Below, in pieces: positions 35,625-44,200 of a stretch of DNA of 64,000 nt. Within the stretch, counting starts at the first letter, position 1. Every line of letters begins with the position of its first letter. The stretch comes from Roseateles hydrophilus. GTDB taxonomy: Bacteria; Pseudomonadota; Gammaproteobacteria; Burkholderiales; Burkholderiaceae_C. The stretch covers positions 1-64,000 of the forward strand of contig NZ_JAPPUY010000005.1 of the NCBI RefSeq assembly GCF_026712245.1. The letters run 5' to 3'. The notes under the pieces are model-generated. The model was not told the origin of the DNA, searched no databases, and worked only from the letters and a program-made list of their open reading frames with translations. The position numbers and the translations under genes are program-made.

Positions 35625-37043
35625 ATGTCTCTCAATCGTCGCTCTCTCCTGGGCGGTGCCGGTGCGATCACTGCAGCCGCCTCGATGGCCTCCGTCAGCA
35701 AGGTGGCCATGGCCGCCTTGCCCGAACCGGTGATGCAGGACAAGCCCGACACCATGCCGCCCCTGGTTCCCAACACGGGCCGGCCCTACAACCCCGTGGT
35801 CACGCTGAACGGCTGGACCTTGCCATGGCGCATGAACAAGGGCGTCAAGGAGTTCCACCTGGTGGCGGAACCCGTGGTGCGCGAGATGGCGCCCGGATTC
35901 AAGGCGCACCTGTGGGGCTACAACGGCCAGAGCCCGGGCCCGACCATCGAGGTGGTCGAAGGCGACCGTGTGCGCCTTTTCGTCACCAACAAGCTCGGCG
36001 AGCTGACCAGCATCCACTGGCATGGCCAGCGTCTGCCCAACGGCATGGACGGTGTTACCGGCCTGAACCAGCCCGGCATCCCGCCCGGCAAGACATTCGT
36101 CTACGAATTTGTGGCGCGCCGGCCCGGCACCTTCATGTACCACCCGCACGCCGACGAGATGGTGCAGATGGCGATGGGGATGATGGGCTTCTGGGTCACT
36201 CACCCGAAGGGCAAGCATCCGCTCATCGACGAGGTGGACCGCGACTTCTGCTTCCTGCTCAATGCCTACGACATCGATCCGGGCGCGGCCACGCCCAAGA
36301 TCATGACGATGCTGGACTTCAACCTGTGGAGCTGGAACAGCCGCATCTTCCCGGGCATCGACCCGCTGGTCGTCGGCTTCAAGGACAAGGTGCGCATCCG
36401 CATCGGCAACCTGACGATGACCAACCATCCCATCCACCTGCACGGGCATGAGTTCCTCATCACCGGCACCGACGGCGGCCCCACGCCGAAGAGCGCGCGC
36501 TGGCCCGAGATCACCACAGACGTGGCAGTGGGCCAGATGCGGCAGATCGACTTCCTGGCCGATGAAGAGGGGGACTGGGCCTTCCACTGCCACAAGAGCC
36601 ACCACACGATGAACGCCATGGGCCACGACGTGCCGACCATGATCGGCGTGGACCACACCGGTGTCGCAAGCAAGATCCGCAAGTTGGTGCCCGACTACAT
36701 GGTGATGGGCGAGCGCGGCATGAAGGACATGACCGAGATGGACATGCCACTGCCCGACAACACCGCGCCCATGATGGCCGGCCAGGGCCCCTTCGGCGCC
36801 GTGGGCATGGGCGGCATGTTCAGCGTCGTCAAGGTGCGCAAGGGCCAGAAGAAGGGCGACTACAGCGATCCGGGCTGGTACCAGCACCCCGCCGGCACCG
36901 TGGCGTACGAGTTCAAGGGCAGCCTGCCAGACGCCGCGCGCTTCCAGTCGGAAAGCCCGGGCTTGATGCCGCCGGTCCAGCGCCCGAAAACCGATGTCGA
37001 GGTCAAGATCCGCAAGCCCAGCGGCGGCCACGGCAGCAACTGA
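35625..37043 (+). CDS. Periplasmic multicopper oxidase
   Basis: A 472-residue copper oxidase with a Tat-type signal (SLNRRSLLGGAGAITAAASM). All four copper-binding motifs are present: HWHGQ, MYHPHAD, NHPIHLHGHEF and HCHKSHHTMNAM. The last fits the type 1/type 3 pattern HCHx3Hx4M. It probably oxidises Cu(I) to the less toxic Cu(II) in the periplasm, like CueO/PcoA, though its Met-rich C-terminal region (KDMTEMDMPLPDNTAPMMAG) differs from both. It stands between the TolC-like gene and a cupredoxin gene. Confidence 0.9.
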   Translation: MSLNRRSLLGGAGAITAAASMASVSKVAMAALPEPVMQDKPDTMPPLVPNTGRPYNPVVTLNGWTLPWRMNKGVKEFHLVAEPVVREMAPGFKAHLWGYNGQSPGPTIEVVEGDRVRLFVTNKLGELTSIHWHGQRLPNGMDGVTGLNQPGIPPGKTFVYEFVARRPGTFMYHPHADEMVQMAMGMMGFWVTHPKGKHPLIDEVDRDFCFLLNAYDIDPGAATPKIMTMLDFNLWSWNSRIFPGIDPLVVGFKDKVRIRIGNLTMTNHPIHLHGHEFLITGTDGGPTPKSARWPEITTDVAVGQMRQIDFLADEEGDWAFHCHKSHHTMNAMGHDVPTMIGVDHTGVASKIRKLVPDYMVMGERGMKDMTEMDMPLPDNTAPMMAGQGPFGAVGMGGMFSVVKVRKGQKKGDYSDPGWYQHPAGTVAYEFKGSLPDAARFQSESPGLMPPVQRPKTDVEVKIRKPSGGHGSN

Positions 37044-37063
37044 GAACTCGTTCATCACCCCAC

Positions 37064-37567
37064 ATGAAGACAACCATGAAGCAAATCGTCATCGCGGTCG
37101 TGCTCTCGCTTACCGCACTCAGCGGCTCGGCCTGGGCACACGGCAACGAGAAGCACGGCAAGCCTGCGACCCAGGTGAAGAAGGAACAAAAGCCTTGGGG
37201 CATTGCGGGTGACGCCAAGGCAGTCACCCGCACCGTCACGTTGAAGATGACCGACAACATGCGCTTCACACCGGATCGCGTGGAGGTCAAGCTGGGCGAG
37301 ACCATCCGCTTCGTCGTGCAGAACGACGGCAAGATGCTCCACGAGCTGGTCATTGGCACAAAGAAGGAACTCGACGAGCACGCCGCGCTGATGCTCAAGT
37401 TCCCGAACATGGAACACGACGAGCCCTACATGGCGCATGTCGACCCGGGCAAGAAGGGCGAGATCGTCTGGACCTTCAACCGCGCCGGCGAGTTCGACTT
37501 CGCCTGCCTGATCGCCGGCCACTACCAGGCCGGCATGGTCGGCAAGATTCTGGTCAGCGCCAAATGA
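37064..37567 (+). CDS. Periplasmic cupredoxin (second paralogue)
   Basis: A 167-residue exported protein, clearly paralogous to 29493-30035. Signal peptide IVIAVVLSLTALSGSAWA. Copper ligands: His in KMLHELVIG, and Cys, His, Met in FACLIAGHYQAGMVG. Both paralogues share the Met-containing loop LKFPNMEHDEP / LKFPEMEHEDP, which may add a second metal site. It directly follows the multicopper oxidase and could exchange electrons or copper with it (inference). ATG 37076 is a possible alternative start. Confidence 0.87.
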   Translation: MKTTMKQIVIAVVLSLTALSGSAWAHGNEKHGKPATQVKKEQKPWGIAGDAKAVTRTVTLKMTDNMRFTPDRVEVKLGETIRFVVQNDGKMLHELVIGTKKELDEHAALMLKFPNMEHDEPYMAHVDPGKKGEIVWTFNRAGEFDFACLIAGHYQAGMVGKILVSAK

Positions 37568-37620
37568 CGCACGCCTCAAGCCGCCGCATCCCCCGCTTCA
37601 CATCCCCGAAAGGAACTGAC

Positions 37621-37977
37621 ATGAACCGCAACAACCAACGCCGTCTCGGCCTGTTCGCCGCAACGATGCTCACCGTCGGCTTGCTCAGCCCGGCAGCATG
37701 GGCCGCCACCCCTGGCGCGCCGTCCGCACAAGCCAGTGCGCCAGCGGCCAGCTCAGACATGACCGACGCCGAAGTGCGCAAGGTCGATCGCGAAGCCGGC
37801 AAGGTGACGCTCAAGCACGCCGACATCAAGAGCCTGGACATGCCCGCCATGACGATGGTCTTCCAGGTGCGCGACAAGGCCATGCTGGACAAGCTGCAGC
37901 CTGGCACGCGCATCCAGTTCAAGGCTGCCAACGAGGGTGGCAAGTTCGTCGTGACCGAGTTGAAGGTCGTGCAGTGA
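37621..37977 (+). CDS. CusF-like periplasmic copper-binding protein (second)
   Basis: A 118-residue protein with signal peptide (GLFAATMLTVGLLSPAAWA) and a CusF_Ec domain: KVTLKHADIKSLDMPAMTMV. As in the protein at 30118, the capping Trp of E. coli CusF is replaced by Met. ATG 37621 follows GAAAGGAAC. The downstream gene begins with GTG inside its stop codon region (4-base overlap). Confidence 0.84.
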   Translation: MNRNNQRRLGLFAATMLTVGLLSPAAWAATPGAPSAQASAPAASSDMTDAEVRKVDREAGKVTLKHADIKSLDMPAMTMVFQVRDKAMLDKLQPGTRIQFKAANEGGKFVVTELKVVQ

Positions 37978-38375
37978 AGGTGCTGAGCACCCTGATCAAG
38001 CCTGTCGCGGGCGTCGCGGCTCTGTTGTTGGTGCCCTTGAGCGCAATTGCGTCGGGGCACATCGTCGACGTCCAGTGGGATGCCAACGGGCAGTTCACGC
38101 ACAAGGCGGAAGTTCAACCGACCAAGTTTGTCGAGGTCTGCGCAAAGCTCAAGCCGGGTCAGAAGATCGCCTGGTCGTTTCAGGGCAGCGCGGCGATGAA
38201 CTTCAACATCCACTACCACCTGGGCAAGGAGACGATCTATCCAGCCAAGCTCACGGAGGTCAAGGAGGCAGCGCAGACCTTGCAAGTACAGGCCGAGCAG
38301 GTTCACTGCTGGCTGTGGTCCAACAAGACGCCCGCGACGGCTTCGGTTGACGTGGCGTTGAAGATCGAGCCTTGA
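37974..38375 (+). CDS. Uncharacterised periplasmic protein, last gene of the copper operon
   Basis: A 133-residue protein starting at GTG 37974, overlapping the CusF-like stop (GTGA). The N-terminus is a signal peptide (PVAGVAALLLVPLSAIASG). The mature part is a beta-rich small domain with FVEVCAKLKPGQKIAWSFQG, FNIHYHLGKETIYPAK and VHCWLWSNKT; two Cys and several His could bind copper or form a disulphide. I do not recognise a named family. It closes the operon of 33769-38375. Confidence 0.6.
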   Translation: MKVLSTLIKPVAGVAALLLVPLSAIASGHIVDVQWDANGQFTHKAEVQPTKFVEVCAKLKPGQKIAWSFQGSAAMNFNIHYHLGKETIYPAKLTEVKEAAQTLQVQAEQVHCWLWSNKTPATASVDVALKIEP

Positions 38376-38419
38376 CCGGACGATGCTTGTACTGGCTCGG
38401 GAGGCCAGCGCCAGGACAA

Positions 38420-38823
38420 CTACCGACATGGCCCAAAGAGCAGTAGCTCACGCAGCGCGCTGCGTTTGCTAATGTCTTCGTCTTGGAACAGCGTCAGGCC
38501 TGGCTCGATGATGTGGAGGTTGTCCGACAAGTAGCGTTGCAGGTCCTTTTCAAGCGCGAACTGGCTCGACCCCGCCAAGGTCACTTCGGGCGCAGGCACG
38601 GCCTCGTCATCGTCCTCCACAACAGTGACGGTCCCGCCGCCAGCGCTGGGGACTTGCACTTTGTTTGGCAAGTGGATGGGCGTTGGGTCCTTTCCAGGCT
38701 CGTACGCTCGGTACTCGCGGGACCCGACACGGAACAGCAAGTCGTCGGTCGAATTCGTTGCGGTGTGATGCAAGCGGCTCGGGTCGTTGGTCGACGCCTG
38801 CACGAGGTGCGCGTTGATGCTGC
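38420..38823 (-). pseudogene. NucS/DUF91-like nuclease, internal fragment
   Basis: A minus-strand frame open right up to the xre-hipA block (38824) encodes LLFRVGSREYRAYEP and, later, FALEKDLQRYLSDNLHIIEP, then GLTLFQDEDI. That last segment resembles the entry to the PD-(D/E)XK domain of NucS-like nucleases (LExDLxxYLxxNLxxIExGLxL). The frame then loses similarity at about 38470, before the catalytic residues. So the gene is cut on both sides: by the xre-hipA block at its 5' side and by the copper-island junction at its 3' side. Confidence 0.55.
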
Positions 38824-39018
38824 CGGTGATGTCCCAGCGCGTGGTGTAAGTCCACAGCCCGGACAGGCTGAGATGCGCGGGTTACTCAGCGTGCCACGGC
38901 GGACAGCCGAGTCGGGACAGGATCACTGAGGGCCTTCAGGCCCTCCAGTTGTGCCAACGGCTTGATGCGTCTTTTATGGACGACGTTGCGACTCATATTC
39001 CCGGTAGAATCTGGCATC

Positions 39019-39297
39019 ATGTCGCTCATGAACGACGAAATTCGTTTGGCGACAGAACTCGGGGCGGCAATCCGAGCCGCACGGCTGGCCATGGGCCTGA
39101 GCATCACAGAGCTGGCAAGCCAATCGGGCCGCGTTCGCGACGTGATCTACCGGCTGGAAGCGGGCAAGGAAACATCTTTGAGCTCGCTGTTTGCGGTCTT
39201 GGCGGTCCTGAAGCTGACGCTGCGCCTGGAACCGGCGGGGCGTCCGACATTGAGCCAGGTTCAAGCCCGATTCGGCCTGGACGATGAGGACGAGTGA
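39019..39297 (+). CDS. XRE-family antitoxin (copy 2)
   Basis: A 92-residue Cro/C1 HTH protein identical to the one at 6859 except for two residues (A for S in GAAIRA; S for N in LASQS). It overlaps the toxin gene by one base. In this copy the frame is open further upstream, because a TAA in copy 1 is GAA here, but the ATG at 39019 is kept by analogy. Confidence 0.85.
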   Translation: MSLMNDEIRLATELGAAIRAARLAMGLSITELASQSGRVRDVIYRLEAGKETSLSSLFAVLAVLKLTLRLEPAGRPTLSQVQARFGLDDEDE

Positions 39298-40532
39298 TGG
39301 CTTTGCCTGACAAGATCCGGGCGCTGGAGGTGTCCATCGACGGACGAGCGGCGGGTCAGTTGCTCAAGACCTCGAACTATGAATTCCGGTATGCCACGCC
39401 GGATCCCGATCAGCCGAGCGTTGCGCTGCTTATGCCGGCGCGCGAGCAGCCGACCTGGCAGGACGGCGCGCTTTTCGCCGTGATGGACCAGTCCTTGCCC
39501 GAGGGCGAGTTGCTACTGCGGTTGAGCATGATGTTCCCGAAGCATCAGCTGCAGCCCATGCACCTGCTGGCGATGATGGGGCAGAACGGTATCGGCAACC
39601 TGGGCTACACGTTGCCAGGCGCTGCGCCAACTTCCGCGCCGACCCACATCGAACGGGAATCGTTGTTGGCGCTGCCTTTCACACCAGAGCTGTACGAAGA
39701 CCTGGTGCGGGCGTATTTGAGTTCAGGTGTCGGCATTGCGGGCGTGCAGCCCAAGATCATGGTGGCCGATCGGGCAACCGTGCCCATCCCGTCGGTGATC
39801 GTGAAGGTAGCGTCCGCAGCTTATGCGGGCCTGGCAGCGAACGAGTTCCTGTGTTTGTCGGCGGCGAAGAAGGCGCAGATACCGACGCCTGGCTTCGAAC
39901 TGTCCCATGACGGCCAGATGCTGATCGTCGATCGCTTTGACCTGAACCCTCGACCAGATGGCCAGATCGAGCGCCTGGGTTTTGAAGACATTGCCTCGCT
40001 GATGAACCTGCGCGTTCGCGATGTGCTGTCCGAACGCAAGTACCGCGGGAGCTACCAACGCATCGGCGAGCTGTTGCGGTACCTGCAGCTGCCGGGCGAG
40101 GATCTCCAGCGGTTCTTCGAGCAGGTGGCACTGAGCGTGATGGTACGCAATGGAGATGCGCACCTGAAAAACTTCGGCGTGCTGATTCAGCGGGATGGCA
40201 CGCCGCGGCTGTCGCCGCTGTTCGACGTCGTGACGACGGCGGTCTACACCTACACCCGCTTCGTCGGCGATGAGGAGCAAACCGATCGCACGATGGCCCT
40301 GAAGCTGTTCGCCGGCAAGCACCACAGCAAGGCGTACCCGACGACCGAGGAGTTGCTCCAATTCGGCACAGAGGTCTGCGGCGTGGTCAGGCCGCGCGCG
40401 GTGTTGGAGCGCATCGCCGATGCGATGCATGAAACCCTGGCAAAGGCTCAAGGAGATGAGCGCATACCGGCTTCGCTGCTAGCGTTGATGCAGCCGGTCT
40501 GGGAGGTGGGCACGAAATACGCTCTGTCGTAG
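39297..40532 (+). CDS. HipA-like kinase toxin (copy 2)
   Basis: 411 residues, differing from copy 1 at four places (SIDGRAAG, ERESLLA, RPRAVLER, TLAKAQG). All kinase motifs are intact (RNGDAHLKNFGVL, PLFDVVTT), and the GIAGVQPK loop again lacks the usual serine. Since both pairs are intact and nearly identical, each antitoxin should neutralise either toxin. Confidence 0.86.
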   Translation: MALPDKIRALEVSIDGRAAGQLLKTSNYEFRYATPDPDQPSVALLMPAREQPTWQDGALFAVMDQSLPEGELLLRLSMMFPKHQLQPMHLLAMMGQNGIGNLGYTLPGAAPTSAPTHIERESLLALPFTPELYEDLVRAYLSSGVGIAGVQPKIMVADRATVPIPSVIVKVASAAYAGLAANEFLCLSAAKKAQIPTPGFELSHDGQMLIVDRFDLNPRPDGQIERLGFEDIASLMNLRVRDVLSERKYRGSYQRIGELLRYLQLPGEDLQRFFEQVALSVMVRNGDAHLKNFGVLIQRDGTPRLSPLFDVVTTAVYTYTRFVGDEEQTDRTMALKLFAGKHHSKAYPTTEELLQFGTEVCGVVRPRAVLERIADAMHETLAKAQGDERIPASLLALMQPVWEVGTKYALS

Positions 40533-40555
40533 AGGTTGGATCGAATCTGCCACTG

Positions 40556-40799
40556 TGTTGACACTGGCGATATGGTGACTTATGGGCACCTCTGAACACC
40601 CGCGAGCAGGTCCACGATCACTTCGTCGACCTCCTGCTCAGCGACCGGGAGCAGTACGACGACCGCCTCGACTTTTACGAGGTCAACTTCAACGGCGCGG
40701 TCGCGGCGGATCGTCGCGACGCCAAAAACCGCCGCTGGAAGCACGAGAATAGGTTCGCAGAACTCGAGACCGATGATGGTGAGGTCTCAGCCAAAGTCG
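40556..40799. other. Intergenic, no gene recognised
   Basis: DNA between the xre-hipA block and the IS3 scraps. No supported frame. Confidence 0.3.
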
Positions 40800-41012
40800 A
40801 ATCAGTTGGGCGCCACCAGCGGCGTGCGCTCCCCGACCGGGCGCTTGGCCTTGGCGCGCTTGCGTACGGCTAGGTCTGCCGCCCGGTACAGCCGGTACAC
40901 GCGCTTGTGGTTGACGCCGGGGTGGGCGGCACAGCTCCTTGATGCCCATCCCGGCCGTGGCCTAGTTCAGGAAGCCAATGATCTGCTGCTCGCTGTACTT
41001 GCTCGTTCTCAT
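40800..41012 (-). pseudogene. IS3-family (IS407-like) transposase remnant, internally deleted
   Basis: On the minus strand ATG 41012 begins MRTSKYSEQQIIGFLN, then TAG, then ATAGMGIKELCR: the start of an IS407-type OrfA with a stop codon in place. It passes directly, in another frame, into AHPGVNHKRVYRLYRAADLA and VRKRAKAKRPVGERTPLVAP, which is mid-OrfB. The intervening part and the catalytic domain are deleted. Confidence 0.75.
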
Positions 41013-41115
41013 GTCCGTCATTCTCCAAAAGGATGATCTGCATTGAAGAAATCGAGCCACGCAGAGCGTTAGTCTTTCGGCGATTCGGCCCCGAGCAACG
41101 GGCGCAGGAGAAGTC

Positions 41116-41211
41116 GTGAGACCGAGTCGTTTTTCAGTGGAGCAGATCGTGGCGGTGCTCAAGCAGGTTGAGCTCGGCATGGCGGTGGCGGACGCGTGCC
41201 GCAAGATACCG
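41116..41211 (+). pseudogene. IS3-family OrfA fragment, plus strand
   Basis: From GTG 41116: RPSRFSVEQIVAVLKQVELG, then MAVADACRKIP, the first helix-turn-helix of an OrfA. It breaks off where the large recombinase gene ends. It is divergent from, and different to, the remnant at 40800-41012. Confidence 0.7.
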
Positions 41212-41214
41212 TCA

Positions 41215-44200
41215 TCACACCAGTGAGGTGATAGCCAACGCTGCAAAGGTTGCGAAAGCACTACCGCATCCCTCTTGTGCCGCTGTGACTGGCATCAAGC
41301 CGAGCCATTTGGCATAACTATCTGCCTTCGCCGCTGACCGAACACCGACACAACGGATCTGGCAGGAGTCAAACGGCCCCAGGTCTCCTGTGCGCGTCCA
41401 CGATGGCAGCCGAGGCTCTTCTTTCGAGGGGTCCAGCGCTCTGACTATCAACTGTGTACTCGCCGGCTGAAACCCCAGCGCAGATGCCGCGTACACCAGT
41501 CGCCGCAGACTTTCCGAATCTCGGACATGGAAGTCCCTGTCGCGGCGGTCGTAGCAAGCGATCAGGAACTCGAGATCAGAACGAAGGCTGACAGGATCGT
41601 GCAGCGCCCGTGCCCGCGCGGCGACTTCTGCACGTTGAACTGCCATAGACGTTTCGGCGGACAGTGCCAGCGTCACCAGCCCTTTCGTGGCCTCCTCTGT
41701 GGCGCGCTTGCCCGGCTGAGCGACCTCGGGCAGCCAGCGCTTGAGCGAGGTCATCAGCGCCTCGACGCGCGGTGTCTCCAGCCCGAAGAGCGCGGCCGCC
41801 TGTTCCGCCGTACGCTTGCCCGTGGCGACGATCGCTGAGATCTCGCACACGCGCGAGATAGCAATCCATTCCGACGAGCTGGGGCCAGTAGACGCAGACC
41901 TAGTTGGTGGAGTGCTTGCTTCGACCTTCGGGCCGATCTGACCTGCTGTGGCTGCCGCGGCGGCCTCCTCCAGGCCGCCGCCCGAACTTCCGACAGGCTT
42001 GGCACCAAGTAAGGGGATAGCCTGAGTTCGCCAGCCCGCGGCACGGCGTGCGTGATCCATCAGGCCGTGGAATCCGCCGCCCTTGAGCAGCGCAAAGGTG
42101 GTGCTTCTCGCCAGCCCGGTCAATTGCATCCAGGTGGTCTTGTCCAGCCGGCCGGCCTCGCGTTCGACGACTGCGGCGCGCACCAGGTCGTCACCATGGA
42201 TGTAATGCATGTGGGTCACGGCAGGGCCCACGTGTCCCACCAGTCGGGCCAGCGCGAAGGACGTGCGCCCCAACGCCGCCTGGATAGATCCAAACAGTGA
42301 CGCCGCAAGTTGATTGCCCTGCCCAAGGAAGGCGCTGGTCTGCGGAAGGTCTGCGAAGAACCGTAGCACCTCAGGATGATCCACCGCACGCAGCGCAAGG
42401 TCCGACCAAGTGCTCAGCGAGTGCCGGGCGTGGTAGAGGCGCACGCTCGGGTCCAGCGTCACATCGCGCATCACCCGGTGGACCCACCGGTCCACCCGCT
42501 GGCGATGGGCTGGGCCGCTGGCGGGCTGCGAGAGCAAAAGATCGTCAGGAGAAGCGCCTCGATCCAGGCGCGTGCGCACGAATCGCTGCAGCCGCTCGCG
42601 TTCATCGCCGGGCATCAACAGGTCCAGCGGTATCCGGCGCCGCGCATTGCTCGACTTGAGTTGGTGGTGCCCGTAAGGCAGCACGTAGACGGCGTCTGCC
42701 TGTACGTCGCGCAGCCGGAGTCCGTAGGCTTCTCCGGGTCTCAATGCGAGGCGGAAGCACAGCGTCAGCAACAACCGGCCCAGCGTCCGATCGCCACGGG
42801 CCAAGCCCGCATACAGACCTTCGTCAAGCGCACGCTGGATCTGCGCGTATTCCTCGAAGCTGATCACGCAGGCGTCAGCGTGCGACTGCTGTTCGTCGCC
42901 ATCGAGCTCGGCGCGTTCGTCTGCGTCGAGCAGTTCGAGCACTTCGACCTCAAACTGCAGGAACTCCGCCAGCTTGCGCATCGCCTGCCGGACGCTGCGA
43001 GGCGTGGAACCCGCTGACATCGGCAGGTCATCGATCTCACGAAGTATGCGAGCAATCACTTCTAGTTGAAGCGGACCGGAGTCCTCGCCCAGTTCTCCGT
43101 GCACGGCCAATGACTGAGCGGCAGCGGTGAATGTCCGCACCAGCGGTGGCCCTGTGAATCCTCCGCCGGCCGGGTTCGCCAGCCACATGGCGAAGTCCAC
43201 CAGCGTGTTGATGCGCACCGCGTCCGTGGAGCCGGGTAGTTCGCGCAGTCCGCCCAAGTCCCATGGCGGGGCAGTTTCGGCCACTGCCATGAGAGACCGC
43301 GCAACCCGCTCGATCCACGGATGCGCCACCGACAGTGTGGCCAGCAACTCGGCATCCCCGGGCTCAGGGTCCCACGCGCTGGACTGGTCAACCGCAGGAT
43401 CCCGGGCAGACCGAACGAGCGCCAGCGCGCTGAGCGGGGAATCCGTGGAGATCGCAGCGCTGCGGCGTCGGCGCCGTTTCCCTGAGCCGGGCGCGGCATC
43501 TTCCAACTCGGTTCTGCCGCTGGCCAGTTGCGCGTTGGCTTGGCTGTCGTGACATGCCGGCGCGGCGAGACGTCGTGCACCGACCAGCCGCGCCCAGCGG
43601 TCGGTCAAGATTGAGCTCGCATCGATTTGGCGCCTCTGGCTTGCCACCACCGTTCTGCTGGCGCGCGTGAGCCACCACACCTCGGCGCAGCGGATCAAGT
43701 CACTGAAACTCTGAGGCTCGAAAGGCATGGCGACTGATCCCTCGAAAGCCATCAGGGCAATGCGGCGCAACCACCGGTGCAGATCGCCAAGGCGAAGTTC
43801 GCGCGGCATGGGCGGCGCGTTCAGCCAGATCAGTTCCGATAGCGGGTCGAACCACCAGCGGTGCGTTTGCCGGTCCATCGAACCGCCCGCGGCAACGTGG
43901 AAGTCCAGGTGAGCGCGACGGTACGGGCCGGAGACGGGCAAGTCGCGACCGCCCGGCGTGCTGAAGCGCCTCAGCAGCATGATGAGCTGCGTCAGGTCCA
44001 GAAGCATGCCGTTCAACACGGCGCTCATGACCAACGCCGTGGCCCAACCCTCTGCGGCGAGCTCCGATGGGGGCGCAGGCATGGGCATGGCAGCCTTGCC
44101 GAGGCTGCCATCCTCCGCGTGCTTCGACTCACTGGCGCGCCAGTCGCGAGCCTGCGACAGTGCCCTGTTCGTCCAGTTCAGCAATGCCGTGCGCCACCCA

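Larger units (their letters stand above)
38824..40555 (+). repeat. 1.73-kb xre-hipA block, copy 2
   Basis: Same length as 6664-8395 and nearly identical, with scattered substitutions only. Left neighbour: the cut nuclease frame. Right neighbour: unrelated DNA starting TGTTGACACTGG. No target duplication was recognised. Confidence 0.85.

Noticed and set aside
35466-37073. A 535-codon minus-strand frame opposite the multicopper oxidase
   Set aside because: Shadow; the plus frame has all copper motifs.
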